DNA of 64,000 nucleotides from Haliea sp963974125 (lineage in GTDB: Bacteria > Pseudomonadota > Gammaproteobacteria > Pseudomonadales > Halieaceae): contig CAXBCH010000006.1 in the NCBI GenBank assembly GCA_963974125.1, positions 62,001 through 126,000 of the forward strand. Direction: 5' to 3'. How positions within the stretch are numbered: position 1 is the stretch's first letter; each line of letters begins with the position of its first letter. Below, one piece after another: positions 25,318-34,489 of the stretch. A model generated the notes under the pieces. The model was not told the origin of the DNA. It worked only from the letters and a program-made list of their open reading frames with translations, and searched no databases. The translations under genes were made by a program, and so were the position numbers.

Positions 25318-27124
25318 AACCCTGTTCGGACTCCACCTGATGCGGCCACTGTGGCTGCTGTGCGCCGTGCCGGCGCTGCTCCTGACCGCGCTGCTGTGGC
25401 AACAGCGCGGCCGGGCCGGCGGCTGGAACCGGGTCATCGCCCCAGAACTGCTGCGTCACCTGGTCCCGGAACAGCAGCAACGCCGGCGCAGCAACCTGCT
25501 GTTGCTGATCTGCGCGGGCTGGCTGCTGGCCTGCATCGCCGCCGCCGGGCCCAGCTGGAAAAAAATTCCGCAACCGGTTGAGCAGGTAGAAGACGCACTG
25601 GTGCTGGTGCTGGACCTCAGCTATTCGATGAAGGCCACGGATCAGCCGCCCTCGCGCCTGGACCGGGCCCGGCAAAAACTGCTGGACCTGCTCGCCACCC
25701 GGCGCGAGGGCCAGACCGGGCTGGTGGCCTATGCCGGGGACGCCCACGTGGTCACACCGCTGACCGACGACACCGGCACCATCGGCAACCTGTTACCGGC
25801 GCTGAATCCGGACATGATGCCCCTGCCGGGTAGCGATACTCCCGGCGCCCTGCGCCTGGCCCTCGAATTGCTCGAGTCCGCGGGCGTCAGCGGCGGCCGT
25901 ATCCTGTTGCTGTCAGATGGCGTCGAGGCAACGGAGGTTGCGCGCATGGCGCGGCAGATACGCAGCGCAGGCGTCACGCTCTCGGTGCTCGGACTCGGCA
26001 CCGATAATGGTGCTCCCATGCCCCTGCCCCGGGGCGGTTTTTTGCGCGACGACGCCGGTGCCATTGTCATCCCGCGTCTCGACGAAGGCCCCCTGCAGGA
26101 ACTGGCGCGGGCCGCCGGTGGTCGTTACCAGCGTCTGCAGGTCGACGACAGTGACCTGGAGATGCTGCTGGCACAGTCCGCCACCGCCACCGAAACCAGC
26201 CTGGCGGAAGATCTGACGACGGATGCCTGGGAGGACCAGGGCTACTGGCTGATCATTCTGCTGTTGCCTCTGGCGCTGGCCCTGTTCCGGCGCGGCTGGC
26301 TGCTGGGCCTGCTGCCACTCCTGCTGTTGCTGGAGCCCGCAACCGCGCGCGCCCAACCCTGGCAAAACCTCTGGCTCACCCCCGACCAGCAGGCCCAGCG
26401 CGCCCTGGAGGCGGGCGACCCGGAGCGTGCCGCGGCCTTGTTCGAGGATCCCGCCCGGGCCGGTGCTGCCGCCTACGAGAGCGGCGACTATGCCGGGGCA
26501 GCGGAACGTTTCCGGGCGGATGACAGCGCCGACAGCTGGTATAACCGCGGCAACGCCCTGGCCCGCGCCGGCGATCTGGATGGCGCCATGGACGCCTACC
26601 AGCGCTCTCTGGAGCTGCAGCCAGGACAGGAAGATGCCGCCGCCAACCTGGCCCTGGTGGAGAAACTGCAACAACAGCAGGAACAGGAGCAGCAAGCAGG
26701 CGAGGACGGTGAGCCGCAGCCGGACAGCGGCGAGGAAAACCAGGGCCAGGAGCAGGGTCAGCCCGACGCAGAAAAACAGCAGCAAGAAGAACAGCAGCAA
26801 GGAGAGCCACAGCAGCAAGCAGGTGATCCGGAGCAGGGCTCGCCCCGGGACTCCGCAACAGAATCAGAAGATACAGGTATGGCGGACGAGGACTCTGGCG
26901 CCCCGCAGGCGGAACCAGCGCCGGAGCCGAAGGCCGCACAGGAGCCCCTGACCAACATAGAGGTACCGGAGCTGTCGCTGGAAGAGGCCGAGCGCAACCA
27001 GGCCATGGAACAGTGGCTGCGACGGGTCCCGGATGACCCCTCCGGCCTGCTGCGAGAAAAATTTCGCTACGAGAGCCGCAAGCGACAACAACAACCCGGG
27101 AGTGAAAATGAGCGTGAATGGTAG
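25310..27124 (+). CDS. VWA-TPR fusion protein (BatB-BatC)
   Basis: 604 residues from ATG 25310, preceded by GGGGAGG. Two membrane helices frame a VWA domain with MIDAS VLDLSYSMK and SDGVEATEV (about residues 95-300). A third helix pair (YWLIILLLPLALALF) leads to a TPR-like segment (AYESGDYAGAAERFRADD, WYNRGNALARAGDLDGAMDA). A long glutamine/glutamate-rich tail follows, ending in a basic stretch. BatB and BatC are separate genes in Bacteroides but are commonly fused in gammaproteobacteria. The end overlaps batD by 17 bases. Confidence 0.88.
   Translation: MPETLFGLHLMRPLWLLCAVPALLLTALLWQQRGRAGGWNRVIAPELLRHLVPEQQQRRRSNLLLLICAGWLLACIAAAGPSWKKIPQPVEQVEDALVLVLDLSYSMKATDQPPSRLDRARQKLLDLLATRREGQTGLVAYAGDAHVVTPLTDDTGTIGNLLPALNPDMMPLPGSDTPGALRLALELLESAGVSGGRILLLSDGVEATEVARMARQIRSAGVTLSVLGLGTDNGAPMPLPRGGFLRDDAGAIVIPRLDEGPLQELARAAGGRYQRLQVDDSDLEMLLAQSATATETSLAEDLTTDAWEDQGYWLIILLLPLALALFRRGWLLGLLPLLLLLEPATARAQPWQNLWLTPDQQAQRALEAGDPERAAALFEDPARAGAAAYESGDYAGAAERFRADDSADSWYNRGNALARAGDLDGAMDAYQRSLELQPGQEDAAANLALVEKLQQQQEQEQQAGEDGEPQPDSGEENQGQEQGQPDAEKQQQEEQQQGEPQQQAGDPEQGSPRDSATESEDTGMADEDSGAPQAEPAPEPKAAQEPLTNIEVPELSLEEAERNQAMEQWLRRVPDDPSGLLREKFRYESRKRQQQPGSENEREW
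26660..26845 (+). repeat. CAG/CAA-rich low-complexity tract inside the VWA-TPR gene
   Basis: This stretch encodes runs such as LQQQQEQEQQAGEDGEPQPD and KQQQEEQQQGEPQQQAG. It is a Gln/Glu/Gly/Pro-rich, probably unstructured, linker with imperfect trinucleotide repetition, so its length may vary between strains. Confidence 0.7.
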
Positions 27125-28802
27125 CCGCACATGGCTGGGGCTGGGACTGTTGCTGTGGCTGTGGTGCGCGGCGCCGCAGGCGGCGCTGGAAGTCGCCGTA
27201 GACCGTCAGCAGGTGGCGCTGGGAGACAGTCTGCGCCTGGTGATCACCGCCACCGGTGATGAGGATCTGGACAGTCTCGAGCTGCGCACCCTGCTGGCGG
27301 ACTTCGAGATCCTGCAGCGCAGCATGAGCAGCAGTACCAGCATTATCAATGGCCAGGCCACGCGCACCCGGCAGCTGTCGCTGGACATTACGCCGCGGCG
27401 GGAAGGCACGCTGGCAATACCCGCCTTCCGCGCCGGCGTGGAGACCACGCAACCGGTCGCCATCGAAGTCGGCCCGCCGCCCACCCTGGCGGACGCCGAC
27501 CAGCAGGTGCTGTTCAGCGCCGAGGTCGACCGCAGCGAAGTCTATGTGCAGGGGCAGCTGCTGCTGACCCTGCGCATCCAGCAAGCGATCAACCTGGACT
27601 CACGCAGCGTCAGTGAACTGCAACTGGATGGCGCTTTCGTGAAACCGCTGGAACAGAATTCCTTCCAGCGCACGATCGACGGCCGGCCGTGGCTGGTGCA
27701 CGAAGTACGCTATGCCATCTTTCCCGAGCAGAGCGGCACTCTGGAGATACCGGCCCAGGTGTTTACCGCCCGCGAGAGCAGTGGCCGCCGCAGCGTGTTC
27801 GACATTGGCGGCGGCGGTCGCCAAATCCAACGGCGCACCGAGCCTGTGGTGATCACCGTGCATCCGCGCCCGGCCGCCTTTCCTGCGGGCAGCACCTGGC
27901 TGCCTGCGCGCAATCTCACCCTGGAGGAAGACTGGTCTACCCCACCGGACCAATTGCAGGCCGGCGAATCCGCCACCCGCACCCTGCGATTGCGCGGCGA
28001 AGGCGTGCACGGCGCGCAACTGCCCCCGGTGGAGTTCGCGGCGCCAGACGCCCTGCGCTACTATCCGGACCAGCCGCTGGTGGATGACCGCGAAGACAGC
28101 AACGGCGTGGTAGGCCTGCGTCGGGACAGCGCAGCCCTGGTGGCGAGCCGGGCCGGCAGCTGGACCCTGCCGGAAGTCCGCATTCCCTGGTGGGACACGG
28201 AAACCGACAGCCTGCGCCATGCAGTGCTGCCGGCTCGGAAGATCAAGATCGCCGCCGCTCCCGGCAGCGCTGCCGGGTTCGACCCGGTGACCGTGCCGGG
28301 CAGCGCCCCTACATCCCCTGTGGGCACCACTGCCGCCGACAGCGTCGGGCAGCGGCCCTGGCAGGCACTGGCGGCGGTACTTGCGCTGGGCTGGCTGGCG
28401 ACGCTGGCCTGGCACTGGCGGGTGACGCGCGGCGCGGGCGCAGCACCTGCAACACACACGGTAGCGAACGCCAATCCGGGGGAGGCACGCGCCTTCAAAC
28501 AGCTGCAGGCGGCCTGCATCAGCAACAGCGCAGCCCAGGCCCGGCGCGCCCTGCTCGCCTGGGGCAGGGCGCGTCTGCCTGGACCCGCGGGAGCGAATGC
28601 CGCGGGACTGGCAGCCAGCTTCGGTGATGCCGCCCTGGAACAGGCAGTGGCAGGACTGGACCGCGCCCTGTACCGGGATGGTGGCAGTGACTGGGACGGG
28701 AGCGCCCTGCTGGCAGCGGTCAAGCGCCTGCGCGAAGCTGAGCCCAGGCGCGGCGCCAGCAGCGGCGATGACGCCCTGACGCTCTACCCCCGCGGCACCT
28801 GA
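27108..28802 (+). CDS. batD: BatD-like periplasmic protein
   Basis: 564 residues from ATG 27108. The signal peptide ends near LWCAAPQAALEV, and the first repeat begins at once (VAVDRQQVALGDSLRLVITA), the oxygen-tolerance BatD fold of repeated Ig-like domains. A single transmembrane helix (ALAAVLALGWLATLAWHW, near residue 430) is followed by a cytosolic tail. BatD is thought to act with the VWA proteins in envelope stress, though its biochemistry is unknown. Last gene of the operon, convergent with pepN. Confidence 0.85.
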   Translation: MSVNGSRTWLGLGLLLWLWCAAPQAALEVAVDRQQVALGDSLRLVITATGDEDLDSLELRTLLADFEILQRSMSSSTSIINGQATRTRQLSLDITPRREGTLAIPAFRAGVETTQPVAIEVGPPPTLADADQQVLFSAEVDRSEVYVQGQLLLTLRIQQAINLDSRSVSELQLDGAFVKPLEQNSFQRTIDGRPWLVHEVRYAIFPEQSGTLEIPAQVFTARESSGRRSVFDIGGGGRQIQRRTEPVVITVHPRPAAFPAGSTWLPARNLTLEEDWSTPPDQLQAGESATRTLRLRGEGVHGAQLPPVEFAAPDALRYYPDQPLVDDREDSNGVVGLRRDSAALVASRAGSWTLPEVRIPWWDTETDSLRHAVLPARKIKIAAAPGSAAGFDPVTVPGSAPTSPVGTTAADSVGQRPWQALAAVLALGWLATLAWHWRVTRGAGAAPATHTVANANPGEARAFKQLQAACISNSAAQARRALLAWGRARLPGPAGANAAGLAASFGDAALEQAVAGLDRALYRDGGSDWDGSALLAAVKRLREAEPRRGASSGDDALTLYPRGT

Positions 28803-28827
28803 AGTACTCCCGGTGCAAGAGCGCCGC

Positions 28828-31488
28828 TCAGGCGGCGAGCGCCTTGTCCAGCACCTCGTAGACGTCCCGTGACACGTTCGGCAGATCGGCCAGGCGCTGC
28901 AGCTGCGCGCGCATGAGCTGCTCCCGGCCCCGGTAGTTGCGCCACTTGGTGAGGGGTGTCAGCAGGCGGGCGGCGATCTGCGGGTTGCGGCTGTCCAGCT
29001 CTTCGATCCGGTCCGCCAGGAAGCGGTAGCCAGCGCCATCAGCACGGTGGAAATTGACCGGATTGGCACTGCAGAAAGCACCGATCAGGGCGCGCAGCTT
29101 GTTGGGATTGCGGCTGTCGAAGGCCGGGTGCTGCAGCAGCCGCTGCACCCGCTCCAGGGTATCCGGCGCCGGCAACGTCGCCTGCACCTGCAACCACTGA
29201 TTTACCACCAGCGTCTCGTGTTGCCAATCCTGGTAGAACCATTCCAGCGCCGCATCGCGTTGAGCCGCACTGCCGTGGCTGGCAAGTGCCTGCAGCGCGG
29301 CGAGGCGATCAGACATGTTGTCGGCATCGGCAAACTGGGCCGCCGCCAGCGCCAGGCCCTCCTCCCCCGCCAGGGCCAGATAGTCCAGACAGATGTTGCG
29401 CAGGCTGCGCGCACCGATCTGGGCGGAATCCGGGGCATAGGGTTCAGTGCTTGCCAGGCGCCGGTAGCAGTCCATGAATGCCCCGCCGTGGCGCTGCGCC
29501 AGGGCCGTGCGCACGGCATTGCGGGCGGCGTGAATGGCGTCCACATCGGCACCACCACGGCTGGCGGCCAGTTCGGCGAGATAGCTTTCACCCGGCAGGC
29601 GCAGCATTTCCGCAACCATCGCCGGATCCAGCGCGGCATTCGCCAGCAGCTCTCCGCAGGCGTCGAGGTACAGGGGATCTACCACCACCGCGGCATTGGC
29701 CGCCAACTGCTGCTGGGCTGTTTCGAGCACCCGCAGGGCCAGCTGCTGGGCGGCGTCCCAGCGCACAAAGCCGTCTTCTTCCAGGCTCATCAGGGCGCAG
29801 AGCTCGGCGCTGCTGTAGTCGTAGTCCAGGCGCACAGGCGCGGAAAAGCCCCGCAACAGTGCCGGCACCGGCGGCTCCATCACCCCCTCGAAGCAGAAGG
29901 TCTGCTCCTCCCCGGTCAGCACCAGCACCCGGTGGGTGTTGTCTGCGGTGTCTCCATCCGGCGTCTCGCCCGCCAGTCGCAACGGCAGGTTGCCCGCGGC
30001 CCCGAGCAAGCCCAGGGCGACCGGAATCATCAGCGGCACCTTGTCCGGCTGTCCCGGCGTGGGCGGCGTGCTCTGGCGCAGACTCAGGGTATAGCGTCGG
30101 GCCTGGGCATCGTACTCGCCGCGGGCGCTCAATCGGGGGGTGCCCGCCTGGGAGTACCAGCGCCGGAACTGGGTGAGGTCCATACCCGAGGCGTCCTCCA
30201 TCGCCCGCACGAATTCCTCGCAGGTCACGGCCTGACCGTCGTGGCGCTCAAAATACAGGTCCGAGCCCGCACGGAAGCGCTCGGGTCCCAGCAGGGTGTG
30301 GATCATGCGCACCACTTCCGCACCCTTCTGGTAGATGGTCGCGGTATAGAAATTGGAGATCTCGACGAAGGAATCGGGCCGCACCGGATGCGCCATGGGG
30401 CCGGCGTCCTCGGCGAACTGGGCGCTGCGCAATACATTCACCTCCTCCACCCGCTTGACCGTTGCCGAGCCCATGTCCGCGGAAAACGCCTCGTCCCGAA
30501 ACACGGTGAAGCCTTCCTTGAGACTGAGCTGGAACCAGTCACGGCAGGTGACCCGATTGCCCGACCAGTTGTGGAAGTACTCGTGGGCGACGATGGACTG
30601 CACCCGCTCGAAGCCGGCATCGGTGGTGATTTCGGGGCTGCACAACACGCAGGAGCTGTTGAAGATGTTAAGCCCCTTGTTTTCCATGGCGCCCATATTG
30701 AAATCATCGACCGCAACAACATTGAACACATCGAGGTCATACTCGCGCCCATATACTTCCTCGTCCCAGCGCATGGACTGCTGCAGCGAGCGCATGGCAT
30801 GGTCGCACTTGTCCAGGTCCTTTTCCTCGACGTAGATGCGCAGGGTGACATCGCGACCGCTGGCAGTACGGAACCGGTCCTCGATATGGCGCAGGTCTCC
30901 GGCCACCAGGGCGAACAGGTAGGCCGGCTTGGGGAACGGGTCGTGCCAGCGGGCACGATGGCGGCCGTTGCCCAGCGACTCCAGCGCCAGCGGGTTGCCG
31001 TTGCTCAGCAATACCGGGTAGCGCTGCTGGTCGGCCTCGATGCTGACGTGGAACTCCGCCATCACGTCGGGACGGTCCAGGTACCAGGTTATCTTGCGAA
31101 AACCCTCTGCCTCGCACTGGGTGCAGAACATGTTGCGGGATTTGTACAGGCCGTCCAGGGAGGTGTTGTCCTGGGGCCGGATGCGAGCCTCGCTGCGCAA
31201 CTGAAAGTCATCCGGCACAGACGCCAACACCAGCCCCTCGGTGCTGAGTTTATACTCTTCGGGCGCCAGTTCGCGTCCGTCAATCGCCAGTGACAGCAGC
31301 TCCAGCTCCTGGCCATGCAATTCCAGTGCCGCACCGGGCTCGCCCTCCGGATTGCGCCGCAGATGGAGACAGGCGCTGACCAGGGCGTGGTCCTCGTGCA
31401 GGTCGAAGGCCAGCTCGGTGCGTTCGATCAGAAACGCCGGTGCCTGATAATCCTTGCGGTGAATAACTTGCGGCTGTGCATCGCGCAT
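28828..31488 (-). CDS. pepN: Aminopeptidase N (alanyl aminopeptidase)
   Basis: 886 residues, close to the 870 of E. coli PepN. The exopeptidase motif GAMENKGLNIFN and the zinc motif HEYFHNWSGNRVTCRDWFQL (HExxH), with the third ligand in SLKEGFTVFRDE, are intact. The Tyr-containing region and the M1 helical C-terminal domain (VSRDVYEVLDKALAA end) are present. It removes N-terminal residues from peptides in the cytoplasm. GAGGTAAACC precedes ATG 31488, and the gene is 8 bases after DUF2797, so it is the third gene of a short operon. Confidence 0.95.
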   Translation of the reverse strand: MRDAQPQVIHRKDYQAPAFLIERTELAFDLHEDHALVSACLHLRRNPEGEPGAALELHGQELELLSLAIDGRELAPEEYKLSTEGLVLASVPDDFQLRSEARIRPQDNTSLDGLYKSRNMFCTQCEAEGFRKITWYLDRPDVMAEFHVSIEADQQRYPVLLSNGNPLALESLGNGRHRARWHDPFPKPAYLFALVAGDLRHIEDRFRTASGRDVTLRIYVEEKDLDKCDHAMRSLQQSMRWDEEVYGREYDLDVFNVVAVDDFNMGAMENKGLNIFNSSCVLCSPEITTDAGFERVQSIVAHEYFHNWSGNRVTCRDWFQLSLKEGFTVFRDEAFSADMGSATVKRVEEVNVLRSAQFAEDAGPMAHPVRPDSFVEISNFYTATIYQKGAEVVRMIHTLLGPERFRAGSDLYFERHDGQAVTCEEFVRAMEDASGMDLTQFRRWYSQAGTPRLSARGEYDAQARRYTLSLRQSTPPTPGQPDKVPLMIPVALGLLGAAGNLPLRLAGETPDGDTADNTHRVLVLTGEEQTFCFEGVMEPPVPALLRGFSAPVRLDYDYSSAELCALMSLEEDGFVRWDAAQQLALRVLETAQQQLAANAAVVVDPLYLDACGELLANAALDPAMVAEMLRLPGESYLAELAASRGGADVDAIHAARNAVRTALAQRHGGAFMDCYRRLASTEPYAPDSAQIGARSLRNICLDYLALAGEEGLALAAAQFADADNMSDRLAALQALASHGSAAQRDAALEWFYQDWQHETLVVNQWLQVQATLPAPDTLERVQRLLQHPAFDSRNPNKLRALIGAFCSANPVNFHRADGAGYRFLADRIEELDSRNPQIAARLLTPLTKWRNYRGREQLMRAQLQRLADLPNVSRDVYEVLDKALAA

Positions 31489-31496
31489 GGTTTACC

Positions 31497-32330
31497 TCAA
31501 TGTTGTGACAGGGCGACCTGATAGCCGCCGAACTTGCGAAGGTTGATGACGCCGGTATCCAGGATCAGATACTGACCCTTGATCCCCAGCAGGGTTCCAG
31601 CCACCTGCGAGTCCTTGTCGAAATTGAACGAGGTGACCTTGCGCGGGTATTCCAGTACCGGATACTCGATCGCGGTCACAGCCTGTTGCTCGAGCGGGGC
31701 CAGCGCCTGCAGGCCAAACTGTTGTTGCAGCGCGGCAATTTCACTCGCGCAAACAGCCATCAGGCGTTGCCGTTCAGACTCAAGGTCGGCGGGCTCGGAG
31801 GGTCCCTTGAGCATCGCCTGCCAGTTGGTCCTGTCGGCAATATGCGACTTGAATACTGTTTCCACCAGCCCGGACTGCTGGCGACTGGCGACCCGGAAGA
31901 TCGGCAGTGCCTGGGTTGCCCCCTGGTCCATCCAGCGGGTGGGAACCTGGCTGTGGCGTGTGATGCCCACCTTGAGACCGGAGGTGTTGGCCAAATACAC
32001 GAAGTGGTCAATCATGCAGTTGGCTTCGCCCCACTCCGGCTCCCGGCAGGTCCCCAGGTGGTAGTGGCACTTTTCCGGGCTCATGATGCAACTGTCGCAC
32101 TGGGCCAGGCGGCGAAAGCAGGGATAACAATAGCCCTGGTTGAAACTTTTGCTGGTAAGGCGGTCGCAGTGGATGCAGTTGATCGCGCCGAGGAACTCCA
32201 GTTGCAGTGACTGGCCCAACAGTGCGTTGAGTGGCACCCGGTTATCGCCCAGCACCATCTCGTAGGCCACCGGCGCCTGGAGCCGGGTTTTCATCTTGCG
32301 CAGGGCCCCGCGGGCCAGTTCTGTCGCCAT
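31497..32330 (-). CDS. DUF2797 zinc-ribbon/GIY-YIG-like protein
   Basis: 277 residues. A cysteine-rich region (CIHCDRLTSKSFNQGYCYPC, then CDSCIMSPEKC and CREPEW) suggests one or more zinc sites. A GIY-YIG-like strand follows (VYLANTSGLKVGITR). This is DUF2797, which has no assigned activity. It starts 2 bases after the DUF1315 stop and ends 8 bases before pepN, so the three are co-transcribed, an arrangement common in gammaproteobacteria. Confidence 0.9.
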   Translation of the reverse strand: MATELARGALRKMKTRLQAPVAYEMVLGDNRVPLNALLGQSLQLEFLGAINCIHCDRLTSKSFNQGYCYPCFRRLAQCDSCIMSPEKCHYHLGTCREPEWGEANCMIDHFVYLANTSGLKVGITRHSQVPTRWMDQGATQALPIFRVASRQQSGLVETVFKSHIADRTNWQAMLKGPSEPADLESERQRLMAVCASEIAALQQQFGLQALAPLEQQAVTAIEYPVLEYPRKVTSFNFDKDSQVAGTLLGIKGQYLILDTGVINLRKFGGYQVALSQH

Positions 32331-32332
32331 GG

Positions 32333-32602
32333 TTATTGGCCACCGGGCGTATCACGCCAGCGCAGCGGCTCTGGCTGTGGATCGTCGCATTCGCTACCGG
32401 CCTTGCTGCCCTTGTCGATGTAACCGACACGCTGCTCCGGCGGCAGGTGGCGCTCCCCCCAGGCAATCAGCGCCTGCAGGGCATTGCCGCGCTGTTCGGG
32501 CGTTAGCGGGCGCCCATCGGGCCAGCGCCCCAGTTCCACCGAGCGTTTCAGGCTCTGGTAGATCTCCGGGGTCAGCTGATTGATGACATCCTCGTATTCC
32601 AT
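32333..32602 (-). CDS. DUF1315 (YeaC-like) small protein
   Basis: 89 residues. The conserved core is VINQLTPEIYQSLKRSVELG followed by WPDGRPLTPEQRGNALQALI, which identifies DUF1315/YeaC. The family is of unknown function. GGAG lies upstream of ATG 32602. First gene of the DUF1315-DUF2797-pepN unit. Confidence 0.9.
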   Translation of the reverse strand: MEYEDVINQLTPEIYQSLKRSVELGRWPDGRPLTPEQRGNALQALIAWGERHLPPEQRVGYIDKGSKAGSECDDPQPEPLRWRDTPGGQ

Positions 32603-32669
32603 GATGGCTCCGGGGCAGAAAAGCCGCGCATTATAACCGCCTGCGGCCGCCCCTGTCCCACCCGCGACC

Positions 32670-33530
32670 TCAGCCGGGCCGGGCTCGCGACAGCAGGGCC
32701 ATGCCGGCCCCCAGGGCCGCTCCCGCGAGCAGACCGCCCACGTGGGCCGCGTTGGCGATGGCGCCGAAGCCCAGCACCTCGATCACCCCCACCATGCACA
32801 GCACCAGCCACCCCACCATCAGCAGCATGATCGGGCGGCTGGGTTCGAAGTCCCAGCGCGGCTGCAGGCGGGCGCCGACAAAGCTGAAGCCCAATAGACC
32901 GTAGACCACCCCGGACATGCCGCCGAAGATGGACGGCCCCCCGAACAGGTACTGGCAGGCGTTGGAGACCAGGGCTATGGCAATGAACAATCCCAGCATG
33001 TGCACGGCGCCAAGGGTACGCTCCACCTTGTTGCCCAGCTCCCAGAGCCAGAGGCTGTTGAACACGATATGCAGCCAGCCGAAGTGCAGAAACGCGGGCG
33101 TCAGCAAACGCCAGTACTCGGAGCCCATGCTGCCAAAGCTGATGCCATCGCCCTGCAGGGTGAAGGGAGCGAACGTGAACAGGGACAGCCAGGCCACGGG
33201 CGCACGCAGATACACCAGCAGGAAACCGGCCACGCTGAGCGCCATCAGCAGCAGCGTTACCGGCACAGACCACATCCGCTGCTGCACGCTGGAACCCTGC
33301 TGCGCTGCCAGCGCTTTCTGTGGCGCGATCTCCAGCAGCAACTCGCCCGAGCGCCAGGCGTGATACAGGTTCTTCACCCCCTCGACCTGGGCCGGATCAG
33401 CGACCTCCAGCACTTGCTCGCCCCCGGCCTCGTAGACCCGATGCGGGACCCGCCGCTGCTGCAGCAGGACCAGAAAGGGCAGCAGATCCTCGCTCGCCCG
33501 CACCCGCAATACCGTGAAGCCTCGCGCCAT
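32670..33530 (-). CDS. Rhomboid-family intramembrane serine protease
   Basis: 286 residues. An N-terminal cytosolic domain of about 90 residues (FTVLRVRASEDLLPFLVLLQ) resembles the GlpG cytoplasmic domain. Six membrane helices follow, with the oxyanion Asn helix (HIVFNSLWLWELGNKVE), catalytic Ser in GGMSGVVYGLLGF and catalytic His in ANAAHVGGLLAGAALG. It should cleave membrane-embedded substrates. The ATG overlaps the nadK stop as TGATG, so the two are translationally coupled. Confidence 0.92.
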   Translation of the reverse strand: MARGFTVLRVRASEDLLPFLVLLQQRRVPHRVYEAGGEQVLEVADPAQVEGVKNLYHAWRSGELLLEIAPQKALAAQQGSSVQQRMWSVPVTLLLMALSVAGFLLVYLRAPVAWLSLFTFAPFTLQGDGISFGSMGSEYWRLLTPAFLHFGWLHIVFNSLWLWELGNKVERTLGAVHMLGLFIAIALVSNACQYLFGGPSIFGGMSGVVYGLLGFSFVGARLQPRWDFEPSRPIMLLMVGWLVLCMVGVIEVLGFGAIANAAHVGGLLAGAALGAGMALLSRARPG

Positions 33531-34414
33531 CAGTTCACCAGCGCAGTGCTCCAGCGCAGTTTGTCCCTGCAGCTGGCGTAGAAGCTGTGTCCAACCGGGT
33601 GCAGCAAGGTCAGGCGGTGCGGTTTTTTGGTAATCACCACGGAATCACCCGGGCGCGCAGTCATGTTGACCTGGCCATCGCAGGTGACCGGGGGGTGGAT
33701 CCGGTTGCGCTCGAGAATATCCAGCCGCAGCTCACTGTTGCCGTCCACCACAATGGGGCGACTGCTGAGGGCATGGGGGAACATGGGCACCAGGACCACC
33801 GCATCCAGAGTCGGGTGCATGATCGGTCCGCCACCGGACAGGGAGTAGGCCGTGGACCCGGTGGGGGTGGAAATGATCAAGCCGTCAGCCCGCTGGCGAT
33901 AGACAAACACCCCGTTGATGTAGAGCTCGAATTCAATCATCTGCGCGGAGGTACCGGAGTTGACCACGACATCGTTCAGGGCGTCTGCGCGAGCCACGGT
34001 CTTGCCGTCGCGCAGCACCCGCGCGTCCAGCAGGAACCGGCTTTCCCGCGCGAACTCTCCCGCCAGCACCGCGGGCACCTGGGTGGCGATGTCGTCGGGG
34101 GTGATGTCGGTCAGGAAGCCCAGACGGCCACGATTCACCCCCAGTACCGGGGTCTCGTATTTGGCCAGGGTCCGGGCGGCGCTGAGCAAGCTGCCATCGC
34201 CGCCGACAACAATTACCAGATCGCTGTCTTCGCCAATCTCATCCAGCGTAGCGCGGGGAATACTGGCGTCGGCCACCAGCTCGCCGAGCCGGGCCTCGAG
34301 CACCAGCTCCTTGCCATGCGCCTGCAACAGACTGATCAGCTGCTCCAGCACTTCCGCCAGACCATCCTGCTGACTGCGCCCAACCAGGCCGATCTTGTCA
34401 AAACCAGTTTGCAT
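33530..34414 (-). CDS. nadK: NAD kinase
   Basis: 294 residues from ATG 34414; an upstream in-frame ATG at 34474 would add 20 residues not found in NadK. Motifs: GGDGSLLSAARTL, GRLGFLTDI, ALNDVVVNSG and GSTAYSLSGGGPIMHP. It phosphorylates NAD to NADP in the cytoplasm. The Asn-Glu of the common NEVV motif is Asn-Asp here, a mild and known variation. It is co-transcribed with the rhomboid protease. Confidence 0.95.
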   Translation of the reverse strand: MQTGFDKIGLVGRSQQDGLAEVLEQLISLLQAHGKELVLEARLGELVADASIPRATLDEIGEDSDLVIVVGGDGSLLSAARTLAKYETPVLGVNRGRLGFLTDITPDDIATQVPAVLAGEFARESRFLLDARVLRDGKTVARADALNDVVVNSGTSAQMIEFELYINGVFVYRQRADGLIISTPTGSTAYSLSGGGPIMHPTLDAVVLVPMFPHALSSRPIVVDGNSELRLDILERNRIHPPVTCDGQVNMTARPGDSVVITKKPHRLTLLHPVGHSFYASCRDKLRWSTALVN

Positions 34415-34489
34415 AACCGCACTGCCCTGTTCGCAAGCGAACGCCATTATAAACACACACCCGGTAGCGGACACACGCGCCGCGGCCTC

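Noticed and set aside
28802..28845. Hairpin between batD and pepN as terminator
   Set aside because: The best stem is short and lies within the end of the pepN coding sequence without a T run.
29047..31293. Open frame of about 750 codons opposite pepN
   Set aside because: Antisense shadow of an intact aminopeptidase N gene with all active-site motifs; the product is His/Gly/Arg-rich without known motifs.
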